Source: Treponema sp. | GTDB taxonomy: Bacteria > Spirochaetota > Spirochaetia > Treponematales > Breznakiellaceae | Assembly: GCA_031283505.1 (NCBI GenBank) | Contig: JAITBO010000161.1 | Span: 1 to 5,469 of the forward strand | DNA: 5,469 bases | Direction of reading: 5' to 3' | Part shown: one piece after another, positions 1 through 4,671 of the stretch | How positions within the stretch are numbered: position 1 is the stretch's first letter | Layout of the letters: each line of letters opens with the position of its first letter | Position numbers and translations under genes: made by a program | Notes under the pieces: model-generated | What the model saw: the letters and a program-made list of their open reading frames with translations, nothing else | Databases searched by the model: none | What the model was told of the DNA's origin: nothing

Positions 1-215
1 CAGGGCAACGTCATTTAGTTTTTGATCGTTAAAATTTCCTTGAACTCACCGGAATTTTTAAGAAAGACTAACCACAAAGGCGAATAAGGCGCACAAAGGA
101 TGTATGAGGCAATGCTTTATACCTTCCTTCTGCGCCTTGGTGCGCCTTTGTGGTTAAAAATTCTTCAATATTTTGGTAAATTCCAGCCTCTGAAAAGTTA
201 AATGACGTTGCCCTG
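1..215. repeat. MITE-like element with 17-bp terminal inverted repeats
   Basis: Bases 1-17 (CAGGGCAACGTCATTTA) are a perfect inverted copy of bases 199-215. Similarity continues imperfectly for several bases inward. Between the ends there is no credible gene, the sequence is AT-rich, and a second inverted repeat is nested inside. Short length, perfect terminal inverted repeats and lack of coding capacity fit a non-autonomous miniature transposable element or an insertion-sequence remnant. The left end coincides with the window edge, so a target-site duplication cannot be tested and the element might extend further left. The right end overlaps an in-frame ATG at 202 that would otherwise lengthen clpS. 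Confidence 0.6.
52..163. repeat. Long imperfect palindrome nested in the MITE-like element
   Basis: The left arm (about 52-93) and right arm (about 131-163) are inverted copies. GAATTTTTAA at 52-61 pairs with 154-163. TAACCACAAAGGCG and AAGGCGCA (69-93) pair with TGCGCCTT and CGCCTTTGTGGTTA (131-156) with one bulge. The left arm carries about 10 extra bases (GAAAGACTAA, 62-71 region) relative to the right. The loop, about 94-130, retains weak residual pairing. The CCACAAAGGCGCACC-type core resembles intergenic palindromic repeats I recall from several bacterial genomes. As RNA or single-stranded DNA it would fold into a long hairpin. No terminal T-run marks it as a terminator. Confidence 0.6.
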
Positions 216-245
216 CCTCTTCTCCCTTCCCTCTTCTCCCCTTTT
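216..245. other. Polypyrimidine tract with perfect 24-nt mirror symmetry
   Basis: Thirty consecutive pyrimidines lie immediately upstream of clpS. Bases 216-239 form a perfect mirror repeat: CCTCTTCTCCC, then TT, then CCCTCTTCTCC. The same stretch can be read as a 14-bp tandem duplication (216-226 repeated at 230-240), which is probably how it arose. Mirror-symmetric polypurine-polypyrimidine DNA is the classical sequence class able to form intramolecular triplex (H-DNA). Whether it does so here, or only separates the mobile element from the clpS promoter, is unknown. Confidence 0.8.
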
Positions 246-249
246 GCGT

Positions 250-255
250 TATCTT
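250..255 (+). promoter_or_regulatory. Putative -10 (TATCTT) of a leaderless clpS transcript
   Basis: TATCTT sits exactly 6 nt before the ATG at 262, and no Shine-Dalgarno-like purine run precedes that start because the upstream DNA is almost pure pyrimidine. A -10 hexamer at this distance would place transcription initiation at or next to the A of ATG. The -35 position (227-232, TTCCCT) is a poor match. The same arrangement recurs before three other starts in this window, which is the main support. Confidence 0.45.
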
Positions 256-261
256 TTATGT

Positions 262-573
262 ATGCCATGGTTTTCGGGAAATGAAACGGATCTAGCCGTA
301 AAAAAGAAACACAAATTGGCGGAACCCGAAGAATTCCGGGTGGTTATGCTGAACGATCACTATACCACGATGGACTTTGTGGTGGAAATCCTGATGCTCA
401 TCTTTGGTAAAGATGAGGATGAAGCGAACCGGATCATGCTGGATATTCACCGGAAAGGGCGGGGCGTTGCGGGGATTTACCCTTGGGATATAGCCCGGAC
501 GAAGACAGAGCAGGTCCACGCCATGGCCAGGCAGAATGAATTTCCCCTGCGTTGTGTGGTAGAAAAAAACTGA
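262..573 (+). CDS. clpS: ClpS, ATP-dependent Clp protease adaptor
   Basis: This is a cytosolic adaptor of 103 residues, close to the 106 of E. coli ClpS. It binds proteins with bulky N-terminal residues (Leu, Phe, Tyr, Trp) and hands them to the N-domain of ClpA. Visible family features are the substrate-pocket segment NDHYTTMDFV (residues 31-40, with N31, D32 and gatekeeper-type M37), the pocket histidine H63 in DIHRKG, the ClpA-contact positions D76 and K81 (aligned by eye to E. coli E79 and K84), and the C-terminal NEFPLRC motif. Residues 1-22 form the short polar tail. I chose the ATG at 262 over an in-frame ATG at 202. The earlier start lies inside the MITE terminal repeat and would add 20 residues unlike the family. 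The gene is 72 nt upstream of clpA, its functional partner, in the same direction. Confidence 0.93.
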   Translation: MPWFSGNETDLAVKKKHKLAEPEEFRVVMLNDHYTTMDFVVEILMLIFGKDEDEANRIMLDIHRKGRGVAGIYPWDIARTKTEQVHAMARQNEFPLRCVVEKN

Positions 574-591
574 GAATTTGATTATATTTAT

Positions 592-629
592 TAGAGTTGT
601 TCAGAAATTTCAGTTTTTGAACAACTCTA
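592..629 (+). repeat. Perfect 12-bp inverted repeat between clpS and clpA
   Basis: TAGAGTTGTTCA (592-603) pairs perfectly with TGAACAACTCTA (618-629) around a 14-nt loop. It begins 18 nt after the clpS stop and ends 6 nt before the clpA Shine-Dalgarno region. No T-run follows on the plus strand, so it is not a canonical intrinsic terminator. It could be an mRNA-processing or stability hairpin that sets the ClpS:ClpA ratio, a repressor operator, or a dispersed intergenic palindrome. Confidence 0.75.
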
Positions 630-633
630 TTGA

Positions 634-639
634 GAGGGG
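634..639 (+). promoter_or_regulatory. Ribosome binding site deciding the GTG start of clpA
   Basis: The purine run GAGGGG ends 6 nt before GTG at 646. It is the clearest Shine-Dalgarno sequence of the three N-degron genes and supports the GTG start, which also begins the protein exactly where the Clp N-domain is expected to begin. Confidence 0.75.
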
Positions 640-645
640 TGAAAA

Positions 646-3018
646 GTGAAAATCAGCCGCCATGTGCAGGCGATCATCAATGCCGCTTATAATGAGGCCA
701 AGGTGCGAAATCACGAGTACCTGACCCCCGAACATGTCCTCTATGCGGCTCTGGCTTTTAACGAAGTGCAGGGCATCCTTTCTTCCTGCGGGGCCAACCT
801 GGATCAGCTCAAGCTTGGGATGGAAAACTATTTTGAGCTGCAGGTACCCACCCAGGACAATATCGAGCCCACCCAAACCGTGGGTTTTCAAAGTGTGCTG
901 GAACGGGCGGTACTCCAAAGCCAGTCTTCCCAAAAACAAATCCTGGACGTTGCGGATATCCTGGTTTCCCTCTATGACGAGGAACGGAATTATTGCGCCT
1001 ATTACCTGCGCAAAGCAGGGATAAAGAACCGCCTGGAACTTCTGGAAAGCCTTTCCCGGGAATATGATGAGTACAGTGAACAGGGCTATTCTCAAAAATT
1101 TAACCGAACAGGCTCCAATCCCCTGAACGAAGGCGAGGAAGGGGAAACGGCCGATCTCAGCCAAAAAACCAAGGCCAACAAAAAGAGCGCCCTGGAACGG
1201 TACGCCACGGAGCTTACCGTCCTGGCAAAGCTGGGCAAGCTGGAACCGGTAATCGGACGGCAAACCGAGCTGGATCGTACCGTGCAGGTACTTTGCCGGC
1301 GGCTTAAAAACAACCCCGTCCATGTGGGAGATTCCGGGGTTGGCAAAACCGCCATCACCGAAGGCTTGGCTCAGCGTATCGTCGCCGGTGAAGTCCCCCC
1401 TACCCTGAAGGACTTTTCCATCTTTTCCCTGGACATGGGCGCTCTGGTGGCAGGTACCAAGTACCGGGGTGATTTCGAGGAGCGGATCAGGCGGGTTGTG
1501 GAAGAAATCCTGAAAAAAGAGCGGGCCATCCTCTTCATCGACGAGATCCACACCCTGGTAGGGGCCGGTTCCGTCTCGGGCAGCGCCCTGGACGCATCCA
1601 ACCTTCTCAAACCCGCCCTTTCATCGGGGAAGCTCCGTTGCATAGGTTCCACTACCCACGAGGAATACGGCAAATTTTTCGAAAAGGACCGGGCCTTGTC
1701 CCGGCGCTTCCAGAAAATTGATATCGACGAGCCCAGCCAGGAAGATGCCGTCGCCATACTCCAGGGGCTCAAGTCCAAATACGAGGATTATCACAAGGTC
1801 CGGTACAGCGATGAGGCGGTGGAAGGCGCGGTACGGCTTTCCGCCCAGTTCATCACCGAACGGCGCCTGCCGGATAAGGCCATCGACGTGATCGACGAAG
1901 CCGGGGCCTTTGCCCGTATCGAAGCCTTCAAAAACAAAACCGATGAGGAGATTCCCGTGGAAGAACAGCCCGCAGCGGACTTTTCTATAGACATCGGCCT
2001 CTCCCTAATCGAAACCGTAATTTCCAAAATAGCCCGCATACCGGAACGGGCCGTAGGGGAAAGTGAAAAAGATAAACTCCGGGCCCTGGAGGATAAGCTC
2101 CGGTCCCGCATCTTCGGTCAGGACGATGCGATACTGGCGGCGGTTAAGGCGGTCAAGCGTTCCCGCGCTGGCTTCCGGGGGGACCATAAACCTGTGGCAA
2201 ACTTCCTCTTTGTGGGCCCCACCGGGGTCGGCAAAACCGAGTTGGCCCGGCAGTTGGCCGATATTCTGGGGGTGCCCATGCACCGGTTCGACATGAGCGA
2301 ATACCAGGAAAAGCACACCGTGTCCCGGCTCATCGGCTCTCCCCCAGGCTATGTGGGCTACGAAGAGGGGGGCCTCCTCACGGACGCTATCAGAAAGCAG
2401 CCCCACAGTGTTGTTCTCCTGGACGAGATCGAAAAGGCCCACCCGGATATTTATAACATACTCCTCCAGATCATGGACTACGCCACCTTGACGGATAACA
2501 ACGGCCGAAAGGCGGATTTCCGCAACGTGGTCTTCATTATGACCAGCAACGCCGGGGCTAGGGAAATCGGTAAGAACCTCATCGGTTTTGGAGAGCGGGT
2601 TGCCGGGGAAGCCGAGGTGGACAGCGCGGTGGAACGTATCTTCACCCCGGAATTCCGCAACCGCCTGGACGCGGTGATCCGCTTTGGTCACTTGTCCAGG
2701 GAAGTGATGCGATCCATAGTCCGCAAGGAACTGGATCTCTTCAAAGCCCAGTTGGCGGAAAAGAAAGTAGCCCTGGACATAAGCGACGCCTGTGTGGATC
2801 ATCTTGCGGAGGAAGGTTACAGCCGGGAATTCGGTGCCCGTAACGTGGGCCGCCTCATTGAAGACAAGATCAAATCCTTCTTTGTGGATGCGGTCCTCTT
2901 CGGCAGCCTCAGCGCCGGCGGCACAGCCAAGGCGGATTGGCGGGACGGCGGCTACCGCATAGACATACCCAACGCCATGGAACTTTCGATGGATGAATTA
3001 ACTCCCCTAGAGATATAA
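646..3018 (+). CDS. clpA: ClpA, AAA+ unfoldase of the Clp protease
   Basis: This is a 790-residue hexameric AAA+ unfoldase (E. coli ClpA has 758). It binds ClpS-delivered and other substrates, unfolds them with ATP and threads them into ClpP. Domains in order are a Clp N-domain (about 1-140), a polar acidic linker (about 141-185), D1 and D2. D1 has Walker A GDSGVGKT (228-235), pore loop KYR (272-274), Walker B ILFIDE (295-300) and arginine-finger region RALSRRF (349-355). D2 has Walker A GPTGVGKT (524-531), pore loop GYVG (568-571), Walker B LLDE (591-594), a ClpP-docking tripeptide IGF (646-648), FRNRLD (670-675) and sensor-2 GAR (730-732). No ClpB-type middle coiled coil interrupts D1. That absence, the IGF loop and the adjacent clpS point to ClpA rather than ClpB or ClpC. 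It starts with GTG behind a strong Shine-Dalgarno. All catalytic motifs look intact. aat follows after 52 nt. Confidence 0.96.
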   Translation: MKISRHVQAIINAAYNEAKVRNHEYLTPEHVLYAALAFNEVQGILSSCGANLDQLKLGMENYFELQVPTQDNIEPTQTVGFQSVLERAVLQSQSSQKQILDVADILVSLYDEERNYCAYYLRKAGIKNRLELLESLSREYDEYSEQGYSQKFNRTGSNPLNEGEEGETADLSQKTKANKKSALERYATELTVLAKLGKLEPVIGRQTELDRTVQVLCRRLKNNPVHVGDSGVGKTAITEGLAQRIVAGEVPPTLKDFSIFSLDMGALVAGTKYRGDFEERIRRVVEEILKKERAILFIDEIHTLVGAGSVSGSALDASNLLKPALSSGKLRCIGSTTHEEYGKFFEKDRALSRRFQKIDIDEPSQEDAVAILQGLKSKYEDYHKVRYSDEAVEGAVRLSAQFITERRLPDKAIDVIDEAGAFARIEAFKNKTDEEIPVEEQPAADFSIDIGLSLIETVISKIARIPERAVGESEKDKLRALEDKLRSRIFGQDDAILAAVKAVKRSRAGFRGDHKPVANFLFVGPTGVGKTELARQLADILGVPMHRFDMSEYQEKHTVSRLIGSPPGYVGYEEGGLLTDAIRKQPHSVVLLDEIEKAHPDIYNILLQIMDYATLTDNNGRKADFRNVVFIMTSNAGAREIGKNLIGFGERVAGEAEVDSAVERIFTPEFRNRLDAVIRFGHLSREVMRSIVRKELDLFKAQLAEKKVALDISDACVDHLAEEGYSREFGARNVGRLIEDKIKSFFVDAVLFGSLSAGGTAKADWRDGGYRIDIPNAMELSMDELTPLEI

Positions 3019-3058
3019 GGCGAGGCTTTTCGGATTTACGCACCCCGTTCTTTTTTGT

Positions 3059-3064
3059 TATCCT
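3059..3064 (+). promoter_or_regulatory. Putative -10 (TATCCT) of a leaderless aat transcript
   Basis: TATCCT lies exactly 6 nt before the aat ATG at 3071, and the 20 bases upstream of that ATG contain no Shine-Dalgarno-like sequence. The hexamer and spacing match those before clpS (TATCTT, 6 nt). The -35 position (TTACGC at 3036-3041) is a weak match. aat might still be co-transcribed with clpA, in which case this promoter would give additional independent expression. Confidence 0.42.
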
Positions 3065-3070
3065 TATCCC

Positions 3071-3853
3071 ATGCAGCTCCGTTCCGGTCAGGACCCTCAG
3101 TTTCCCTATCTCACCGAGTACGACCGGTTTAACTTCCCGGCTCCGGAGAAAAGCCCGGACTGGATAGTCGCCATTGGGGGTAATCTCTCCCCAGGGATGC
3201 TCCTTTCCGCCTATGAACAGGGGCTTTTCCCCTGGTATAACCAGGAAGACCCCATACTCTGGCAATCCCCAGACCCCCGGTTTGTCATATTCCCGGAAAA
3301 GCTCCACATCTCAAAGTCCATGGAGAAAGTTTTTAGGAAGGGTGAATTCAGCTTTGCCCTGGACCGTGATTTTACCTCGGTTATCCGCTCCTGCGGCGAT
3401 GTCTATCGCCCCGGTCAGGGCGGCACCTGGATCACCGATGATATTATCACCGCATACGGGGAACTCCACCGCCTGGGCTGGGCCCACTCGGCGGAAAGCT
3501 ACCTGGACGGCGAATTGGCCGGGGGTTGTTACGGGGTTCGGCTGGGCAACGCCTTTATCGGAGAATCCATGTTCGCCCGGCGGCCAAATGCGTCCAAGGC
3601 AGCTTTTCTGCGCCTGGCGAAGATACTTTTCCTGGACGGCGTTTCCTTCATCGACTGCCAGGTCCATACGGAGCATCTGCAAAGCCTTGGGGGCGAAGCG
3701 ATCAGCAGGAAGGCATACCTCAAACTCCTGGACAAAGCGCTTGCGGCGCGGCGTTTCGCGGAAGGGCGCGTTGACGAACTGGACAGAAGGGGGAATTGGG
3801 GAGAGCTATACAAACACCTACATCTAGTGCGCTCCGGGGTAATTGAAAAATGA
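3071..3853 (+). CDS. aat: Leucyl/phenylalanyl-tRNA--protein transferase (Aat)
   Basis: This cytosolic enzyme transfers Leu or Phe from aminoacyl-tRNA to proteins with N-terminal Lys or Arg, creating the primary destabilising residue that ClpS recognises. The 260-residue protein carries the family signature throughout: IGGNLSPGMLLSAYEQG (35-51), FPWYN, PILWQSPDPR (61-70), LHISKSM, GGTWIT (117-122), AYGELHRLGWAHS, GGCYGV, GESMFAR (164-170), NASKAAF, IDCQVHTEHLQSLGG (194-208) and a basic C-terminal helix. E165 and Q197 align with the conserved Glu and Gln of the E. coli catalytic site. It is about 26 residues longer than E. coli Aat, spread over both ends. The ATG at 3071 lacks a Shine-Dalgarno, but the next in-frame Met is inside the conserved core, so this start is preferred. 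It directly follows clpS and clpA, its pathway partners. Confidence 0.95.
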   Translation: MQLRSGQDPQFPYLTEYDRFNFPAPEKSPDWIVAIGGNLSPGMLLSAYEQGLFPWYNQEDPILWQSPDPRFVIFPEKLHISKSMEKVFRKGEFSFALDRDFTSVIRSCGDVYRPGQGGTWITDDIITAYGELHRLGWAHSAESYLDGELAGGCYGVRLGNAFIGESMFARRPNASKAAFLRLAKILFLDGVSFIDCQVHTEHLQSLGGEAISRKAYLKLLDKALAARRFAEGRVDELDRRGNWGELYKHLHLVRSGVIEK

Positions 3854-3861
3854 GACTGTAA

Positions 3862-3877
3862 AGCCGGGACGCCGGCT
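3862..3877. terminator. Compact GC hairpin between convergent genes
   Basis: AGCCGG (3862-3867) and CCGGCT (3872-3877) form a perfect 6-bp stem around GACG. It lies 8 nt after the aat stop and overlaps the stop codon of the convergent YjfB-like gene. On the minus strand it is followed by TTTACAG and then a later TTTTT, and on the plus strand by no T-run. It may therefore end minus-strand transcription weakly, or act as a bidirectional pause and stability element. Confidence 0.45.
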
Positions 3878-4061
3878 AACCCAGAAGGTCCACGTTGTTG
3901 CCTACCTCAGTATCGGTGACAACTTCAGCGGATTCCAACAGCTTGGCAAGCTCGGCGGCCTCGGCTTCGGCATTCTTGAGCGCCATACGCTCCACCTTCA
4001 CCGCCGCTTCCTGTTGAACCTTATCCTGGGACACAGCCGTAGAAACGTTTTCTATTTCCAT
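3876..4061 (-). CDS. Small YjfB-like putative motility protein
   Basis: This is a 61-residue protein, MEIENVSTAVSQDKVQQE at the N-terminus and VGNNVDLLG at the C-terminus. The layout (short M-acidic-I start, VS..SQ..VQQE motif, central amphipathic Ala/Glu/Lys helix at about 14-45, then a G-N-[IV]-D ending) matches what I recall of the YjfB family, small soluble proteins annotated as putative motility proteins in flagellated Gram-positives and spirochaetes. Their biochemical role is not known. There is no signal peptide or membrane segment. It is convergent with aat and shares the hairpin at 3862-3877. A weak GGGAG lies 12 nt upstream of ATG, rather far for a Shine-Dalgarno, while TACACT sits 6 nt upstream. 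A plus-strand open frame covers the same DNA but looks like an antisense shadow. Confidence 0.62.
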   Translation of the reverse strand: MEIENVSTAVSQDKVQQEAAVKVERMALKNAEAEAAELAKLLESAEVVTDTEVGNNVDLLG

Positions 4062-4067
4062 ACTTTA

Positions 4068-4096
4068 AGTGTACTCCCGGATACGCAAAAACACAA
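4068..4096 (-). promoter_or_regulatory. Putative promoter of the YjfB-like gene, leaderless geometry
   Basis: Read on the minus strand, TTGTGT (4096-4091) is followed 17 nt later by TACACT (4073-4068), which lies exactly 6 nt before ATG. The TACACT hexamer fits TANNNT. The -35 hexamer overlaps a perfect inverted repeat, AAACAC-AA-GTGTTT (4089-4102), that could be an operator. Confidence 0.42.
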
Positions 4097-4154
4097 GTGT
4101 TTCATTAATACTGTCGCCCCCGGTTTAAGCGCCCCAAGACATCCCGCAAATTAC

Positions 4155-4202
4155 AAAAAAGCGTTTTTTTCTTGACTGGCCGTGGAAAAAGCATGGTATA
4201 AT
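4155..4202 (+). promoter_or_regulatory. Strong promoter with A/T upstream element and extended -10
   Basis: TTGACT (4172-4177) and TATAAT (4197-4202) are near-perfect sigma-70 hexamers. The 19-nt spacer is long, but TGG directly before TATAAT supplies an extended -10 (TGnTATAAT). A6-GCG-T7 at 4155-4170 abuts the -35 and could serve as an UP element or bent DNA. Initiation is expected near 4209. No confident gene follows for more than 450 nt. The transcript would cross the C9 tract and the 21-bp array before reaching the gene start at 4672, so this is probably the ancestral promoter of that gene or of an RNA. Confidence 0.6.
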
Positions 4203-4222
4203 GCGCTGTAACATATACACGT

Positions 4223-4303
4223 ATGACGATAATAGAATTGCATCTTTTTACCCCCGCCGCCGGCCGCGCTGCGTCTTGTTCCTTGTTCCCCGGTCATGCG
4301 TAA
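4223..4303 (+). CDS. Possible 26-codon leader ORF
   Basis: An ATG 14 nt after the predicted transcription start opens 26 codons beginning MTIIELHLF and ending with TAA at 4301. There is no Shine-Dalgarno and I do not recognise the peptide. Its reading frame is the same as that of the downstream heptapeptide-repeat frame, from which only the TAA at 4301 separates it. It may be a leader peptide, the 5' part of a gene broken by a nonsense mutation, or chance. Confidence 0.2.
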   Translation: MTIIELHLFTPAAGRAASCSLFPGHA

Positions 4304-4360
4304 TTCCTTTCCCCCCCCCAATATAGTGTAAGCACGGTATCAACAACACCGTATAAAGCG

Positions 4361-4570
4361 CCTATTCCGCTCCCCGGTTCAAAAAGCATACTCCCCGCCG
4401 TAGAAAGGATCCTTTCCGTCACGGAAAGATCTCTTTTTACCGTAGAAAGATCTCTTTCCGTCACAGAAAGATTTCTTTTTGCCGTAGAAAGATCTCTTTC
4501 TGCTGCGGAAAGATCTCTTTACGCCGTGGAAAACAGGCTGCCTATTCCGGAAATTCCAAGCCCCGGTTCA
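4361..4570. repeat. Direct repeats bracketing the 21-bp array
   Basis: CCTATTCCG occurs at 4361-4369 and again at 4541-4549. CCCCGGTTCA occurs at 4372-4381 and again at 4561-4570. The two words appear in the same order on both sides of the array, separated by 2 nt on the left and 11 nt on the right. The array thus sits between imperfect copies of one motif, consistent with an ancestral larger duplication or with recombination targets. Confidence 0.8.
4382..4549. repeat. 21-bp tandem array, six clear and two degenerate units
   Basis: Units start at 4403, 4424, 4445, 4466, 4487 and 4508, each exactly 21 bp. Each has the core GAAAGATCTCTTT followed by an 8-nt variable part. Degenerate copies start at 4382 and 4529. 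In most units the core is an inverted repeat (GAAAG, four bases, CTTTC); unit 1 is a perfect 14-bp palindrome. Variable parts alternate: units 1 and 3 share CCGTCAC while units 2 and 4 share CCGTA, giving a higher-order 42-bp period. Twenty-one base pairs equals two DNA helical turns and seven codons, so the array could be a phased binding-site series, an RNA hairpin series, or a heptapeptide repeat. It is not a CRISPR, because the variable parts are too short and related to each other. Confidence 0.93.
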
Positions 4571-4660
4571 CACGGCGTCCCCTCCCGTTCAAAATGTCTT
4601 TATTATGTGCGCCGCGACTTGCCGCGGGCTATCAAACCGGTCTCAAAAATACCATTTATA

Positions 4661-4669
4661 GGAGTAAGG
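4661..4669 (+). promoter_or_regulatory. Shine-Dalgarno for the start at 4672
   Basis: GGAG (4661-4664), followed by AAGG, precedes ATG at 4672 with a 7-nt gap from GGAG. This is a well-formed ribosome binding site and supports a genuine gene start there, even though the gene is now broken. Confidence 0.7.
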
Positions 4670-4671
4670 TG

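Noticed and set aside
202..261. Upstream in-frame ATG extending clpS by 20 residues
   Set aside because: This ATG lies inside the terminal inverted repeat at 199-215; the added residues are encoded largely by the pyrimidine tract and are unlike ClpS N-termini. The ATG at 262 gives the usual family length.
68..268. Minus-strand 66-codon open frame across the MITE-like element
   Set aside because: It runs through both palindrome arms and the polypurine strand of the mirror repeat; composition is explained by the repeats and no family is recognisable.
592..629. Intrinsic terminator after clpS
   Set aside because: The stem is good, but no U-run follows on the plus strand and clpA follows immediately, so it is kept as an inverted repeat of unknown role.
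610..1551. Long minus-strand open frame (313 codons) opposite clpA
   Set aside because: It is antisense to the conserved N-domain and D1 of ClpA; the translation shows no recognisable family motifs and mirrors codon structure of the real gene.
2005..2802. Minus-strand open frame (265 codons) opposite the ClpA D2 domain
   Set aside because: It is fully antisense to a highly conserved AAA+ domain, with no family resemblance or plausible start context.
3526..3813. Alternative-frame ORFs inside aat on both strands
   Set aside because: They overlap the conserved GESMF and IDCQV regions of Aat and lack any motif or start context.
3843..4175. Plus-strand 110-codon open frame after aat
   Set aside because: It is antisense to the YjfB-like gene over most of its length, and its Leu/Gly/His-rich content is the complement of that gene's Ala/Glu/Lys codons.
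4382..4549. CRISPR array
   Set aside because: Repeat cores are about 13 bp and the intervening 8 nt are related to one another; there are no spacer-length unique sequences and no cas genes.
4594..4671. Earlier ATG at 4594 as the true start of the 4672 gene
   Set aside because: There is no Shine-Dalgarno before it, whereas 4672 has GGAG at 7 nt, a TGATG overlap and the recognisable MSKNYIP N-terminus.
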